DNA of 57,246 nt from an uncultured Neomegalonema sp. (lineage in GTDB: Bacteria > Pseudomonadota > Alphaproteobacteria > Rhodobacterales > Rhodobacteraceae): the NCBI GenBank assembly GCA_937928005.1, contig CALFVD010000086.1, positions 1 to 57,246 on the forward strand, given 5' to 3'. Under the pieces are notes generated by a model. That model made no database searches. It was given only the letters and a program-made list of their open reading frames with translations, and was not told the DNA's origin. Shown one piece after another: positions 19,659-29,400 of this stretch. Numbering within the stretch: the stretch's first letter is position 1; the number at the start of each line of letters is the position of its first letter. Both the position numbers and the translations under genes were made by a program.

Positions 19659-20840
19659 ATGCCTGATAAGGTTCTTGAAGAGTTGAAAGAAATTGAAAAT
19701 CTTTTAAAGTTAGAAAAACAAGAAGATTTTGTTCAATATAAAAGCAAAATCGAATCACTCCCTCTCGATGAAAAAAAGAAAAAAGGCTACACCTGGTATC
19801 CTGTTCAAACCTTAAATAGTGGTTTTACCTATGGTGACCGTGCATACATAACCGTACAACGCAAGGCTTCAGATGCCATTAATCATGCCTTCAGACCAGG
19901 GAAAATTGTAAAAGTTTTCTGTAATAGCCCAAATGTTGACGAGAGGGAAAAAAATGGTGTAATTCATTTTGTTGACAAAAACAAAATGAAAATCATATTG
20001 AACTCTCAAGATCTCCCAGATTGGGTCAATAATTCTATGACGGGAGTTGACTTATTGTTTGACGAATCGACTTATAAGGAAATGGAGAGTGCCTTAAGCA
20101 TGGTCATTAATACTTCCAATACACGCCTCTCAGAACTAAGGGACATCATCTATGGAAAGTTTGAAGCTAAATTTGATGAGCGAATAAAAGATGTCAATGT
20201 TCCTCATCTGAATGAGTCTCAAAATGCAGCCGTGAATGCGATTTTAAAAGCAGAAGATTTCTGTATTATTCATGGACCTCCAGGTACAGGAAAAACAACA
20301 ACCATCGTTGCTGCAATTCATGAATTAAGTAAGAAAGAAGATGCTATTCTAGTTACCGCACCAAGTAATGCCGCTGTGGATCTATTGACTGAAAAAATTG
20401 CTGAGACGGGTTTGAATGTTTTAAGAATTGGTAACATCTCACGTATTGATGAAAAGATAATCCAACATACTCTAGAAGCGAAAATCTCTGCTCATCCTGA
20501 AAGCAAGAACATAAAAAAGGTGAAAATTGAAGCTGCAAGTTACAGAAGAGAAGCTTCTAAATTCAAGAGAAAATTTGGACATCAAGAAAGAATAGAAAGG
20601 AAGCAACTATATCAGCAAGCTCGAGAACTAAGCCAATGGGCCAATCAATTGGAAGACAGGCTTATTGAACAGCTCGTAAGTGCAGCTGATGTGGTTACCT
20701 CTACCCTTGTAGGTAGCACAAAAAAAGTCATTTCGGATACCAAATTCAAAACTGTTTTCATCGATGAAGCGACTCAAGGATTAGAACCCGCTTGTTGGAT
20801 ACCTATTTTAAAAGTTTCAAAGGTGGTTTTAGCTGGGGCC
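19659..20840 (+). CDS. SF1 DNA/RNA helicase (IGHMBP2/Dna2-like), truncated by the contig join
   Basis: About 393 genuine residues of an SF1B helicase. Walker A is GPPGTGKTTTIVAAI (about residues 204-218); motif Ia TAPSNAAVDLLTEKI and the Walker B/DEAD-equivalent VFIDEATQGLEPA follow. The frame should continue through motif III (LAGDHxQLPP) but reads LAGAHSSSLGRR, then stops at 20,879. From LAGA onward the DNA belongs to the other genome, so the missing half (second RecA domain) is an artefact of the join and not a natural truncation. The N-terminal region (about 1-180) is the usual beta-barrel/stalk part. Confidence 0.88.
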
Positions 20841-20842
20841 CA
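20835..20842. other. Breakpoint between Bacteroidota-like and alphaproteobacterial DNA
   Basis: The helicase homology from the left ends in motif III and the alpha-2-macroglobulin homology from the right ends at LPKDEEW. Both ends fall on the tract GGGGCCCA. GC content, codon use and gene content change abruptly here. The palindrome GGGCCC at the join could be the microhomology that joined two molecules or two assembly paths. Confidence 0.85.
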
Positions 20843-22255
20843 TTCCTCGTCTTTGGGCAGGCGGGCGGTGGCGACGTAGACGCCCGGCTCGAATGTCTCG
20901 ATGGCCTCCCCCAAGGGCAGACGGGTCGTGACGTCCTCGTTCAGTCGCCGCTTCACTTCGCCAGTGCCTTCCCAGACCTGCGTACCGAGTTGCTCGCGCA
21001 GGGCATCTTCGCGGTAGATGTTGAGATTTGTGGTGAAGAAGTTTTCCTGAATGGCGCGCAGTAGGTTTCGGTCGTCAACGCGGTGGATGCGTAAACCCAC
21101 CTCTTCAAGATTGACGGTGGTGATGGGCAGGGCTGCGGTTGCGGTTTTGGGTAAGATGTAGGAACGGCCAGAGAAGGCGACCGAAGGGCTACGGTCGCGG
21201 ACATAGGCATCGACGGTCACGTCTTTGAGCAGCTTTTCGCCCGATGCGGCGGCGGGTAGTCCGCTGCGTAATGTGATCTTGTAGGTCTTTCCATGCTCTA
21301 GCCCACCGATGCAGGCATTGCGGTCGCTGGCATCGACGGGCAAGTCTTCGCCCGCTACGCGGATATAGGGTTCGAGGTCAATATCGGCGGCAACGGGTTC
21401 GGAGAAGACAACGCAGACGCGCGGTTCGGCGGCATCCGACTCAACCCGGTGATCGACCACGCGAAAACCATGGCGCGCACGGAAATCGGCTAGCGTTTCG
21501 CGGGTGCTGGCGCGGGGGGCAAGATCAAGGGATGCTTTGAGCATATCGATGCCTTCACGGCCCCGGTCTACGGCTTGCAGCGTATCGGCAAGTTGGTTCA
21601 GGGCAGTGGCGCGCTGGGCGGGTTTTTCGGCGCGCAGGGTCGCGTTAATCGCGGCGGATATCGCATCGTCACGATACTGCCAGTCCTTGTCACTGCGCGC
21701 GAGATACGTGCGGCCAAGATCGAGCCATGCGTCGGGGGCATCGGTCAGGGAGACGATCTGGCCCTGCAATGGTTCGGCAGTATCCAGATTGCGGCCTGCG
21801 GCAGTGGCGGCCTTGACGAGTTTTGGGACATTGTCATCCTGTGCGACGGGATAGCGCCGTCCAATTTCACGGGCGAGGGTGCTGGCTTGCCTGAAATCAT
21901 AGGGGCGTAGGGTGCCAAGATCGGCGGCGATGGCCTTGGCGCGGGTCAGGATGTCGGCTTCGGCGGTGATGCGGCGACCGGAGACGGCGCTCTCGAATGG
22001 CGAGCGGTCGCCAATTTTCGATTTCAGGAAACAGGCATTCTGGGCGAGATTGAAGGTATAAGCGACGCAATCCTTGCTGCGCAGGCAGGCGCTTTCGCAA
22101 TTCGCCTGTGACGTGTCAAAGATTGAGCGGATATCGCCGCCGTAGAAATCGACAGCATCCTCGACGATGAAGCGTTCAGCCGGAACCGGCCCTTCCGCCG
22201 ATGCCGCAAAGGGGGCGAGCAATGCCCCCACGAGTACTATGATCCGCGCTTTCAT
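20840..22255 (-). CDS. Alpha-2-macroglobulin family protein with PAN domain, N-terminal part only
   Basis: The first 470 or so residues of what is normally an envelope protein of well over 1500 residues. A signal peptide (MKARIIVLVGALLAPFAASA) is followed by a PAN/Apple-like domain (about 28-90, with paired Cys in CESACLRSKDCVAY and a later ACFLKS). A helical repeat-like segment (about 95-270) leads into the MG1/MG2-type beta domains (DAYVRDRSPSVAFSGRSYIL; GVYVATARLPKDEE). Bacterial members trap proteases in the periplasm, often beside penicillin-binding protein 1C. The thioester and bait regions are missing because the frame runs into the contig join. Confidence 0.85.
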
Positions 22256-22286
22256 CTGTCACTCCACTAACACTTGTACAATAATT

Positions 22287-22331
22287 CATCTTTTGCGATT
22301 CTATACACCCATATCAATCGCGCAAAAGATG
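22287..22331. repeat. 11-bp perfect inverted repeat in the macroglobulin upstream region
   Basis: CATCTTTTGCG at 22287-22297 is mirrored by CGCAAAAGATG at 22321-22331, separated by 23 bases. It lies 32 bases upstream of the macroglobulin start and beside the left end of the IS200 remnant. It could be a regulator site or a remnant flank; the sequence cannot decide. Confidence 0.5.
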
Positions 22332-22359
22332 TTTGTCACCATTCCCTCTAACGTAAGTG

Positions 22360-22720
22360 GGAGATCCCCCGGCTTTGCTAGGGGGGCAACAGCAGTTTGA
22401 CATTTCCGGGAGTATTAGCCGGAGTTCCAATCGTGAGCAGCCCCGTACACAAAAGGAACTCCAACGATGGGTATGACGAAGAGCCTAAATCATACGAGAT
22501 GGGACTTCAAATATCATGTGGTTTTCATCCCGAAATGCCGCCGGAAGACGCTTTATGCGGATCTGCGGCGTTATCTGGGAAAAGTGTTTCACGACCTTGC
22601 GTCCCAGAAGTAAAGCCGGATCGAAGAAGGGCACTTGATGCCGGATCATGTGCATATGATGATTTCGATCCCGCCGAAATATGCTGTGTCGCAGGTAGTG
22701 GGATATATCAAGGGCAAGTG
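22360..22720 (+). mobile_element. tnpA: IS200-type element remnant with intact left end
   Basis: The left end keeps the subterminal hairpin CCCCCGGC-TTTG-CTAGGGGG (22366-22386) and the usual untranslated leader with GGAGTTCC/GGAACTCC arms before the start codon. The transposase starts at 22467 (MGMTKSLNHTRWDFKYHVVF) and shows the HUH-type core LMPDHVHMMISIPPKYAVS. An in-frame TAA at 22611-22613 interrupts it where family members read QKE. Homology stops near 22718, before the catalytic Tyr region and the right end. The element cannot move by itself. Confidence 0.85.
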
Positions 22721-23495
22721 TGCCGGACGATCCTGCGGCGCGACGGGCGCATGATGCTCGTGCCAGTGCCGGGCGATGTCGATGCGCCGGGCCAGCCATA
22801 CCCGCTCATGCGACAATGCAGGCCGATGGACATCATCTTCGGCGCACCCGCTTCGCCCTCGGCATAGAGCGCGTCGAAGCTGTCCTTCAAATAGGCATAG
22901 AATTAGTCGCCGGAATTGAAACCCTGCGGCGTGGCGAAGCGCATGTCGTTGGCGTCGAGCGTATAAGGGATGACCAGTTGCGCCTCATGCCAATAGGGCA
23001 GATCATCGGTGTAGCTGTCGGAGACATAGGCGAACCCGCCTTCCTTCGCCACGATATCGACCGTGTTGACCGAGCACCGTCCGGTATACCAACCCAAGGG
23101 CCGCTCGCCTGTCACCTGCGCATGGATGCGCACGGCTTCGTCGAGATGGGCGCGCCCGTCCTCGGAGCTGAAATCCTTGTATTCGATCCATTTCAGCACA
23201 TGGGAGGCAATTTTCCAATCGGCGGATTGCATGGCCGCGACCTGTGCCGGGGATCGTTCTAGCGCCGTCGCCACGCCGTAGGCCGTCGCAGGTATTTCAA
23301 GTTCGGTGAACAATCGGTGCAGCCGCCAGAACCCGGCCTGCGCGACGTATTCATAAATCGATTCCACGTTCCAGTGCTGCGCCCTCGGCCACGCCGACGA
23401 TCTCGGACAGAAAGCCTCCGATGCTGCATCACCCGCCTTCCTCGCCGTTGATGACGAACTGGACGGCGATGGACGCCCCGCCCGGCCATTTCGGG
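22719..23495 (-). pseudogene. puuE: Degraded allantoinase of the polysaccharide-deacetylase type (PuuE)
   Basis: Read right to left, pieces of one PuuE protein appear in different frames. PKWPGGASIAVQFVINGEEGG (about 23,490-23,425) is followed after a frameshift by HWNVESIYEY ... GFWRLHRLFTELEIPATAYG, WIEYKDFSSEDGRAHLDEAV and DANDMRFATPQGFNSGD. A TAA then stands where a Gln is expected, followed by FYAYLKDSFDALYAEGEAG and SIGLHCRM. About 30 residues are missing before RVWLARRIDIARHWHEHH in yet another frame. The intact enzyme hydrolyses allantoin to allantoate in purine breakdown. This copy has several independent lesions and is certainly dead. Its 3' end abuts the IS200 remnant. Confidence 0.85.
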
Positions 23496-23523
23496 TGGGG
23501 GGGAGGCAAGCGAGCGGTGTGCG

Positions 23524-23592
23524 GGTCGTGCGATGGAACAGCCTCACGCCGAGGTGTTTTTCCAGCTCCGCGATCGCGTGGATCGGCTCGTC
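23524..23592 (-). pseudogene. Fragment of a LysR-type regulator helix-turn-helix
   Basis: The minus strand reads IAELEKHLGVRLFHRTTRT, which matches the end of the LysR DNA-binding domain (usual consensus ELExxLGxxLFxRxxR). Nothing else of the protein remains; it is joined directly to the puuE remnant. It is flanked by inverted G/C runs at about 23,494-23,506 and 23,638-23,650. Confidence 0.7.
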
Positions 23593-23686
23593 TTTCTACT
23601 TCATCGCGCTCGATCTAGGGCTGCGCAAGCACGTGGCGCTCCCCCCACCCCCCCCCGGCGCGCATGGCGAGGAGTGGCCACCGCCA

Positions 23687-23822
23687 TGAATTTATACAAG
23701 ACCGTCATCGGCCTCTGTCTGCGTGCGCGCTGCTTCGAGCGCCAAAAACCGAAGCGTCCATCGGCGTCTCGGTTCCCAACAGATTTACAGCCCTAAGCAT
23801 GCCCGTTTCGGTCGCCCTGTGA
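23687..23822 (+). mobile_element. C-terminal scrap of an IS5-family transposase
   Basis: The plus strand reads LYKTVIGLCLRARCFERQ and, after a one-base shift, PKTEASIGVSVPNRFTALSM followed by a stop. This matches the tail of IS5-type DDE transposases as I know it (YKxxIGxxLRAR ... EVAIGVxVLNRM). No inverted repeat or the rest of the gene was found. Confidence 0.65.
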
Positions 23823-23931
23823 AAGCCCTACATCAAAGACTGATATGCATCCGGCAAACTTCCATGCAACAACGCCATGGCTAACGGTCAAGTTACTGGA
23901 TTTGTTAGCAGTCCGATGCTAGCAAGATGCA

Positions 23932-24303
23932 ATGTGTAGCCGTGCAAAAAGATTTGGATCGATCTTCGCCAACCTAGTGTTGGCGTTTCTTCTGATCTGT
24001 TCGGTTTCCATTGCACCAATCCATGCGGCATCAATGTCGTATGGCGATGCCACCGATACAACGGCCATGACGATGCCGTGCCCGATGATGATGCAGGGGC
24101 ATGGTAATCACGGTGCTGAAGCTCCTGAAGCGGTTTCCGGTTCAATGGGCGACATGTCTTGCTGTATGGTTCAGGCCGTGGATGGCGCGCGGCGCGACGC
24201 TGCGCCGATCCGCTTTGCCGTTTCCATTACGGTCGAGTCCCTGAGCGACGCGCGCTCTTCGCTGAGCGATCCGGGCGTCGATCCACAGCCGCCGCGCGGC
24301 TGA
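23932..24303 (+). CDS. Exported Met/His/Cys-rich small protein at the head of a copper operon
   Basis: A 123-residue protein with a long signal peptide (about 1-33, ending APIHAAS). The mature part has Met/His/Cys clusters (TMPCPMMMQGHGNHG; SMGDMSCCMV) suited to soft-metal ions, and a Pro-rich C-terminus. It lies 67 bases upstream of cusB on the same strand. I know similar short proteins at the head of cus-type operons but no named family for this one. Periplasmic Cu/Ag binding is inference from composition and place. Confidence 0.7.
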   Translation: MCSRAKRFGSIFANLVLAFLLICSVSIAPIHAASMSYGDATDTTAMTMPCPMMMQGHGNHGAEAPEAVSGSMGDMSCCMVQAVDGARRDAAPIRFAVSITVESLSDARSSLSDPGVDPQPPRG

Positions 24304-24370
24304 TCCTCGCTCGTCGGAGCGCATCCGGCATTTCCGTTTTCTTTTTTGAAGCCTTTCCAATCAGGGAGGC

Positions 24371-26464
24371 GTGGCCATGCGCGGTCGTTACGTTGCGCTG
24401 TCCATCCTTGCGCTTGGCGCGGGATTCGCCGGTGGTATCGCAGTAGAGCGGTTCCACTTTGCGGCCCCGTCCGGCGGCATGGATGACGGCGAGAAAATTC
24501 TCTACTGGGTCGCCCCGATGGATGCGAACTTTCGCAAGGACGGGCCGGGAAAATCGCCTATGGGAATGGATCTCGTCCCTGTCTACGAGGGGGGCGAGGC
24601 ATCTGGTGAACCCGGTGAGGTCACGCTGTCGGCGCAGGAGGTGAACGCCATCGGCGTGCGCACCGCCGTCGCGCGGATAGAGACGGTCGCCCCGGTCATC
24701 GAGACAGTCGGCTTCGTCACCTATGACGAGGACGCGACCAGTCATATCCATGCCCGCATCGCCGGGTGGGTAGAGGGCTTGCGCGTGCGTGCGGTCGGCG
24801 ATCCGGTACGCGCGGGCGAGGCGTTGTTCGAGGTCTATGGCCCGCGTCAGGAGCGTGACGCGATGGACCGCATCGGTGCCCCCGCTGAACACCTGCGTAT
24901 CCGAGCGCCGCAAGCGGGTGTCGTTACCGCCCTTGCTGCGTCGGAGGGGATGTATCTTGAACCGGGCACGCGGGCCATGTCGATCACGGACCTGTCGACG
25001 GTCTGGGTCGTCGCGGACGTGTTCGAGCGCGATATCGGTCGCCTGAGCGAAGGGATGACCGCCGAAGCCCGCTTCGAGTCGCTACCGCGCGAGATCTATC
25101 AGGGTGAGATTGACTATATCTACCCCGAACTGGATGCGAAGACCCGAACGCTGGCGGTGCGGATGCGTTTCGACAACGCGGACGGGAAATTGCGGCCCAA
25201 CATGTTCGGGCGCATCCGCCTGTCGGCGACGGAGACTCACGAGGCCGTCACCGTACCGAGCGAGGCGGTCATCCGTACGGGCCGCGCCGAGCGCGTGATC
25301 TTGCGAACCGGCGACGGCACTTTTCGTCCCCGCCTCGTAACCACCGGCCTGCGCGATGGTTTTGGAACAGACGGGCGTACCGAGATTGTGCAAGGACTAG
25401 AGGCGGGCGCACAAGTGGTTGCTTCAGCACAGTTTCTAATCGACAGCGAAAGCGCACTCTCGGCGGGCATGACACGCATGGCTCCGACGGAAGCGGCCCC
25501 GGTATCGGGAAAGGGCATGTTGCTAGTGGTCGATGAAGCACGGAATAGCGTGACCATCGACCATGCTGAAATACCTGCGCTCGACTGGCCCGCGATGCGC
25601 AGCACCTTCGCCTTGCGTGACGGCGCGCGGCTGGAATGGGTAAAGGTCGGTGATGCGGTGCGTTTCTCGCTGATACGGGGTGCGGACGGGTTGTTGTCGC
25701 TTTCACGAATTGGTGGCGATGATGGGGTGGACGCGACCGGTATGGCCGTCGTCCATGCGGTGACGCCTGATGGCAAGCTTAGCCTGAGCCACGATCCGAT
25801 CCCCGATCTGAGCTGGCCCGCTATGACAATGGATCTACAAGCACAGGGCGTTGATTTGGCATCGGTTCCCCTCGACAAGCCTGTCGAGATCGACCTCTCC
25901 GAAGGCGAAGGCGGGCTATATACTGTAATCGGTGTCCGTGTGGTTGAGAGCATGGACATGCCGATGATGGAGGAAAAGCCTTCCGTGCCATCCACTGGTG
26001 AGCCGGAACGCATGGATGTATCGGGCATTGTAAACAGCGTCGATACTAAAGCCCGCAAAGCCAACATCACCCATGGCCCCATCGCCGCCATCGGAATGCC
26101 CGGCATGACGATGCAGTTCTCTATCGGCCCGGATATCGACCTCACCGCCTTGCCTGTTGGGAAGGAGGTCGACCTGTCACTGACGATGGACCCTGATACT
26201 TTTGAGATGACCCTTGCCGGGTTCGATGCGCCTGAGCCGCCGATGCAGGTATCCGGCACGATCAATGCGATTGATGCAACCAAGGGCACCGCCAATGTCA
26301 CCCATGGCCCTATGCAGAAAATCGGGATGCCGGGCATGACGATGGAGTTTGCGCTGGCTGATAAACTACCAGCCGAATCCCTGCCCTTAGGCGAGGAAAC
26401 AACGTTGCTGATCTCGATGGACCCTGCAACCTTCGAGATGACGTTGGAAGGGGTGGCGCAATGA
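24371..26464 (+). CDS. cusB: Cu/Ag efflux periplasmic adaptor CusB with four C-terminal CusF-like domains
   Basis: A 697-residue membrane-fusion protein. An N-terminal anchor/signal is followed by a heavy-metal-binding segment (YWVAPMDANFRKDGPGKSPMGMDLVPVYEG, about 38-70) and the barrel-sandwich, beta-barrel and proximal domains up to about 375. Then come four CusF-type OB-fold domains (about 380-450, 457-530, 548-618, 625-695). The usual H...W...MxM site is complete in domain 2 (SHDPIPDLSWPAMTM). Domain 1 lacks the last Met (WPAMRST). Domains 3 and 4 have Met in place of Trp (GMPGMTM). CusB passes Cu(I)/Ag(I) to CusA; extra CusF domains would raise local metal capture. It overlaps cusA by four bases (ATGA). 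Confidence 0.92.
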   Translation: MAMRGRYVALSILALGAGFAGGIAVERFHFAAPSGGMDDGEKILYWVAPMDANFRKDGPGKSPMGMDLVPVYEGGEASGEPGEVTLSAQEVNAIGVRTAVARIETVAPVIETVGFVTYDEDATSHIHARIAGWVEGLRVRAVGDPVRAGEALFEVYGPRQERDAMDRIGAPAEHLRIRAPQAGVVTALAASEGMYLEPGTRAMSITDLSTVWVVADVFERDIGRLSEGMTAEARFESLPREIYQGEIDYIYPELDAKTRTLAVRMRFDNADGKLRPNMFGRIRLSATETHEAVTVPSEAVIRTGRAERVILRTGDGTFRPRLVTTGLRDGFGTDGRTEIVQGLEAGAQVVASAQFLIDSESALSAGMTRMAPTEAAPVSGKGMLLVVDEARNSVTIDHAEIPALDWPAMRSTFALRDGARLEWVKVGDAVRFSLIRGADGLLSLSRIGGDDGVDATGMAVVHAVTPDGKLSLSHDPIPDLSWPAMTMDLQAQGVDLASVPLDKPVEIDLSEGEGGLYTVIGVRVVESMDMPMMEEKPSVPSTGEPERMDVSGIVNSVDTKARKANITHGPIAAIGMPGMTMQFSIGPDIDLTALPVGKEVDLSLTMDPDTFEMTLAGFDAPEPPMQVSGTINAIDATKGTANVTHGPMQKIGMPGMTMEFALADKLPAESLPLGEETTLLISMDPATFEMTLEGVAQ

Positions 26465-29400
26465 TCCCCGCCCTCATACGCGCGTCCATCGCCAACCGGG
26501 TTGTCGTACTTGCTCTCGGCATCATGCTGGCCCTCGGCGGTTTCTGGGCGGTATTGCGCACGCCAGTCGATGCGATCCCTGACCTGTCAGACGTACAGGT
26601 AATCGTCAAGACGCCCTATCCGGGGCAGGCGCCGCAACTGGTCGAGGATCAGGTCACGTACCCCATCGCGTCGGCCATGCTGGCGGTTCCGGGGGCCGTG
26701 GACGTTCGCGGTTTCTCATTCTTCGGCGACAGCTACGTCTATGTCGTCTTCGAGGACGGCACCGATCTCTACTGGGCCAGAACCCGCGTGCTGGAATACC
26801 TCGCGCAGGTGCAATCTCGCCTGCCCGACGGGGCATCGCCGGAACTGGGACCGGACGCGACGGGTGTCGGTTGGATTTACCAGTACGTCCTGCTCGACCG
26901 CAGTGGCAATCACGATATCGCGCAGCTTCGCGCGCTTCAGGACTGGTGGCTGAAAGCCGAGTTGCAGGCGGTCGAGGGCGTGTCGGAGGTCGCGACCATC
27001 GGCGGCATGGTGCGCCAGTATCAGGTGGTGGTCGATCCACACAAGCTACGCGCCTATGGCATCACCCTGACCGAGTTGCACAAGGCAATATGGGACGCGA
27101 ACGGCGAAACGGGCGGTTCGGTGCTGGAGATGGGCGAGGCAGAATTCATGGTCCGCGCGACGGGCTATATCGACGGACTCGACGACCTTGCAAGCGCACC
27201 CCTGCGGGTGAACGAGCGCGGTGCGGCCCTAACATTAGGCGATGTGGCCGAAATCCGCATGGGGCCAGAACTCAGGCGTGGCGTCGGCGAATTCAATGGC
27301 GAGGGCGATGCGGTCGGGGGCGTCGTCGTCATGCGTTGGGGCGGCAATGCGCTGACCACCATCAAGGCGGTCGAAGATCGGCTGGTGGAGTTGCGGGCGT
27401 CTTTGCCTGAAGGTGTCGAGCTAGTGACCACCTATGACCGCTCCGGCCTAATTGAACGGGCAGTTGACAATCTCAAGAAGAAGTTGACGGAAGAATTCAT
27501 CGTCGTCGTGCTGGTCTGCGCGGCCTTCCTGCTGCATCTGCGTTCCTCGCTCGTGATCCTGCTGACGTTACCGCTTGGCATCCTCGCCGCCTTTATCGTG
27601 ATGAAGTTCCAAGGGGTAAACGCCAACATTATGAGCCTTGGGGGCATCGCTATTGCCATCGGTGCGATGGTCGACGCGGCCATCGTGATGATTGAGGCGC
27701 TGCACCGGCGGATCGAGCGCGAGCCGCTGACCCCGGAGAACCGATGGCGGATCGTCGGGGAGAGTGCGTCGGAGGTTGGCTCGGCACTGTTCTTCTCGCT
27801 GGCGATCATCACTGTCAGCTTCCTGCCGGTCTTTGTGCTGGAGGGGCAGGAAGGACGATTGTTCAAGCCGCTGGCCTTCACCAAGACCTATGCCATGGCT
27901 GCCGCCGCCATTCTGTCGGTTACGCTGGTGCCGGTATTGATGGGCTATTTCATACGCGGGCGGATCGTGCCGGAACGAAAGAATCCGCTGAACCGGCTGT
28001 GCATCGCGCTCTACCGCCCGTTCCTCGATGCCGCCGTGGCGTGGCCCGTGGGCACCATCGCGATGGCAGGGCTGATCGTGGTGTCGATGGCTTGGCCTCT
28101 GCAACGCATCGGCACGGAATTCATGCCCGAACTGAACGAGGGCGATTTCCTTTACATGCCGTCTCTCTATCCCGGCGTTTCCATCGGTAAGGCGCGCGAG
28201 GTGCTGCAACAGACCGACCGGCTTATCGCCACGGTGCCGGAAGTGGAGACTGTCCACGGCAAGCTGGGCCGCGCCGTGACCGCGACCGACCCCGCGCCGC
28301 TGACAATGATCGAAACGACGATCCGCCTGAAGCCGCAGGATGAATGGCGACCCGGCATGACGATGGCGGGCATTCGCGACGCGCTCGATACGGCGGTGCA
28401 GATACCGGGCGTCACGAACGTCTGGATCCAGCCGATCAAGAACCGCATCGACATGCTCGCCACCGGCATCAAGACACCCGTGGGCGTGAAGGTCACGGGG
28501 GCCGATCTCGACGTGATCGAGCGCGTTGCGGTCGAGGTTGAGCGTACGGTCGCGGGCATCGATGGCACGGCGTCGGCCTATGCCGAACGGCCCGTGGGTG
28601 GACGCTTCGTGGAGGTCGATATCGACCGCGAAGCCGCCGCCCGCTACATGCTCTCCATCGCCGATGTGCAGCAGGTCGTGCAGATGGCCATCGGCGGTGT
28701 GAAGATCACCGAGACGGTGGAGGGTTTGGAGCGCTTCCCTGTCAACCTACGCTATCCGCGCGACTGGCGCGACAGCCCGGAGCGTCTGCGCGAACTACCC
28801 GTCGTCACGCCTTCGGGGGCGCATATCCCGCTGGGGCAGGTGGCCGATATCCGCCTTGTGGATGGCCCCGGTATGATCCGGTCGGAGAATGCGCGGCGCA
28901 CCGGCTTCGTCTTCATCGATATCGCCGGTCGTGATTTGGGCGGCTATGTTGAGGAGGCGCAGCGTGTCGTAGCTGAGGCTGTGACCCTGCCACCCGGCTA
29001 CTCGCTCACATGGTCGGGCCAGTACGAGTATATTGAGCGGGTGCGCGCCAAGCTGACGCTCGTGGCCCCGGCAACCATCGGTCTGATCATCCTAATGTTG
29101 TTCATGGAGTTTCGCCGCTTTCAGGAGGTCGCGATCATCCTGACGGCCCTACCGGTCGCACTGTCGGGAGGGGTATGGTACGTCTGGTATCTGGGCTTCG
29201 ACATGTCCGTCGCCGTCCTTGTTGGCTTCATTGCGCTAGCCGGGGTGGCGGTGGAGACGGCCATCGTGATGCTGCTCTATCTCAACCTCGCATGGAAGCG
29301 CCGCCGGAGCGATGCCGCCGAAGCCGCGCGCCCGATAACTGCGCAGGATGTCGAGGAGGTCGTCTTCGAGGGCGCGCTCTTGCGCCTGCGACCCAAGGTG

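Noticed and set aside
22397-22867. 156-codon plus-strand frame over the IS200 remnant
   Set aside because: Wrong frame: the recognisable transposase reads from 22467 in another frame and has an in-frame stop.
25237-26337. 366-codon antisense frame opposite cusB
   Set aside because: Composition is Ser/Pro/Arg shadow type and the sense strand encodes clear CusB/CusF domains.
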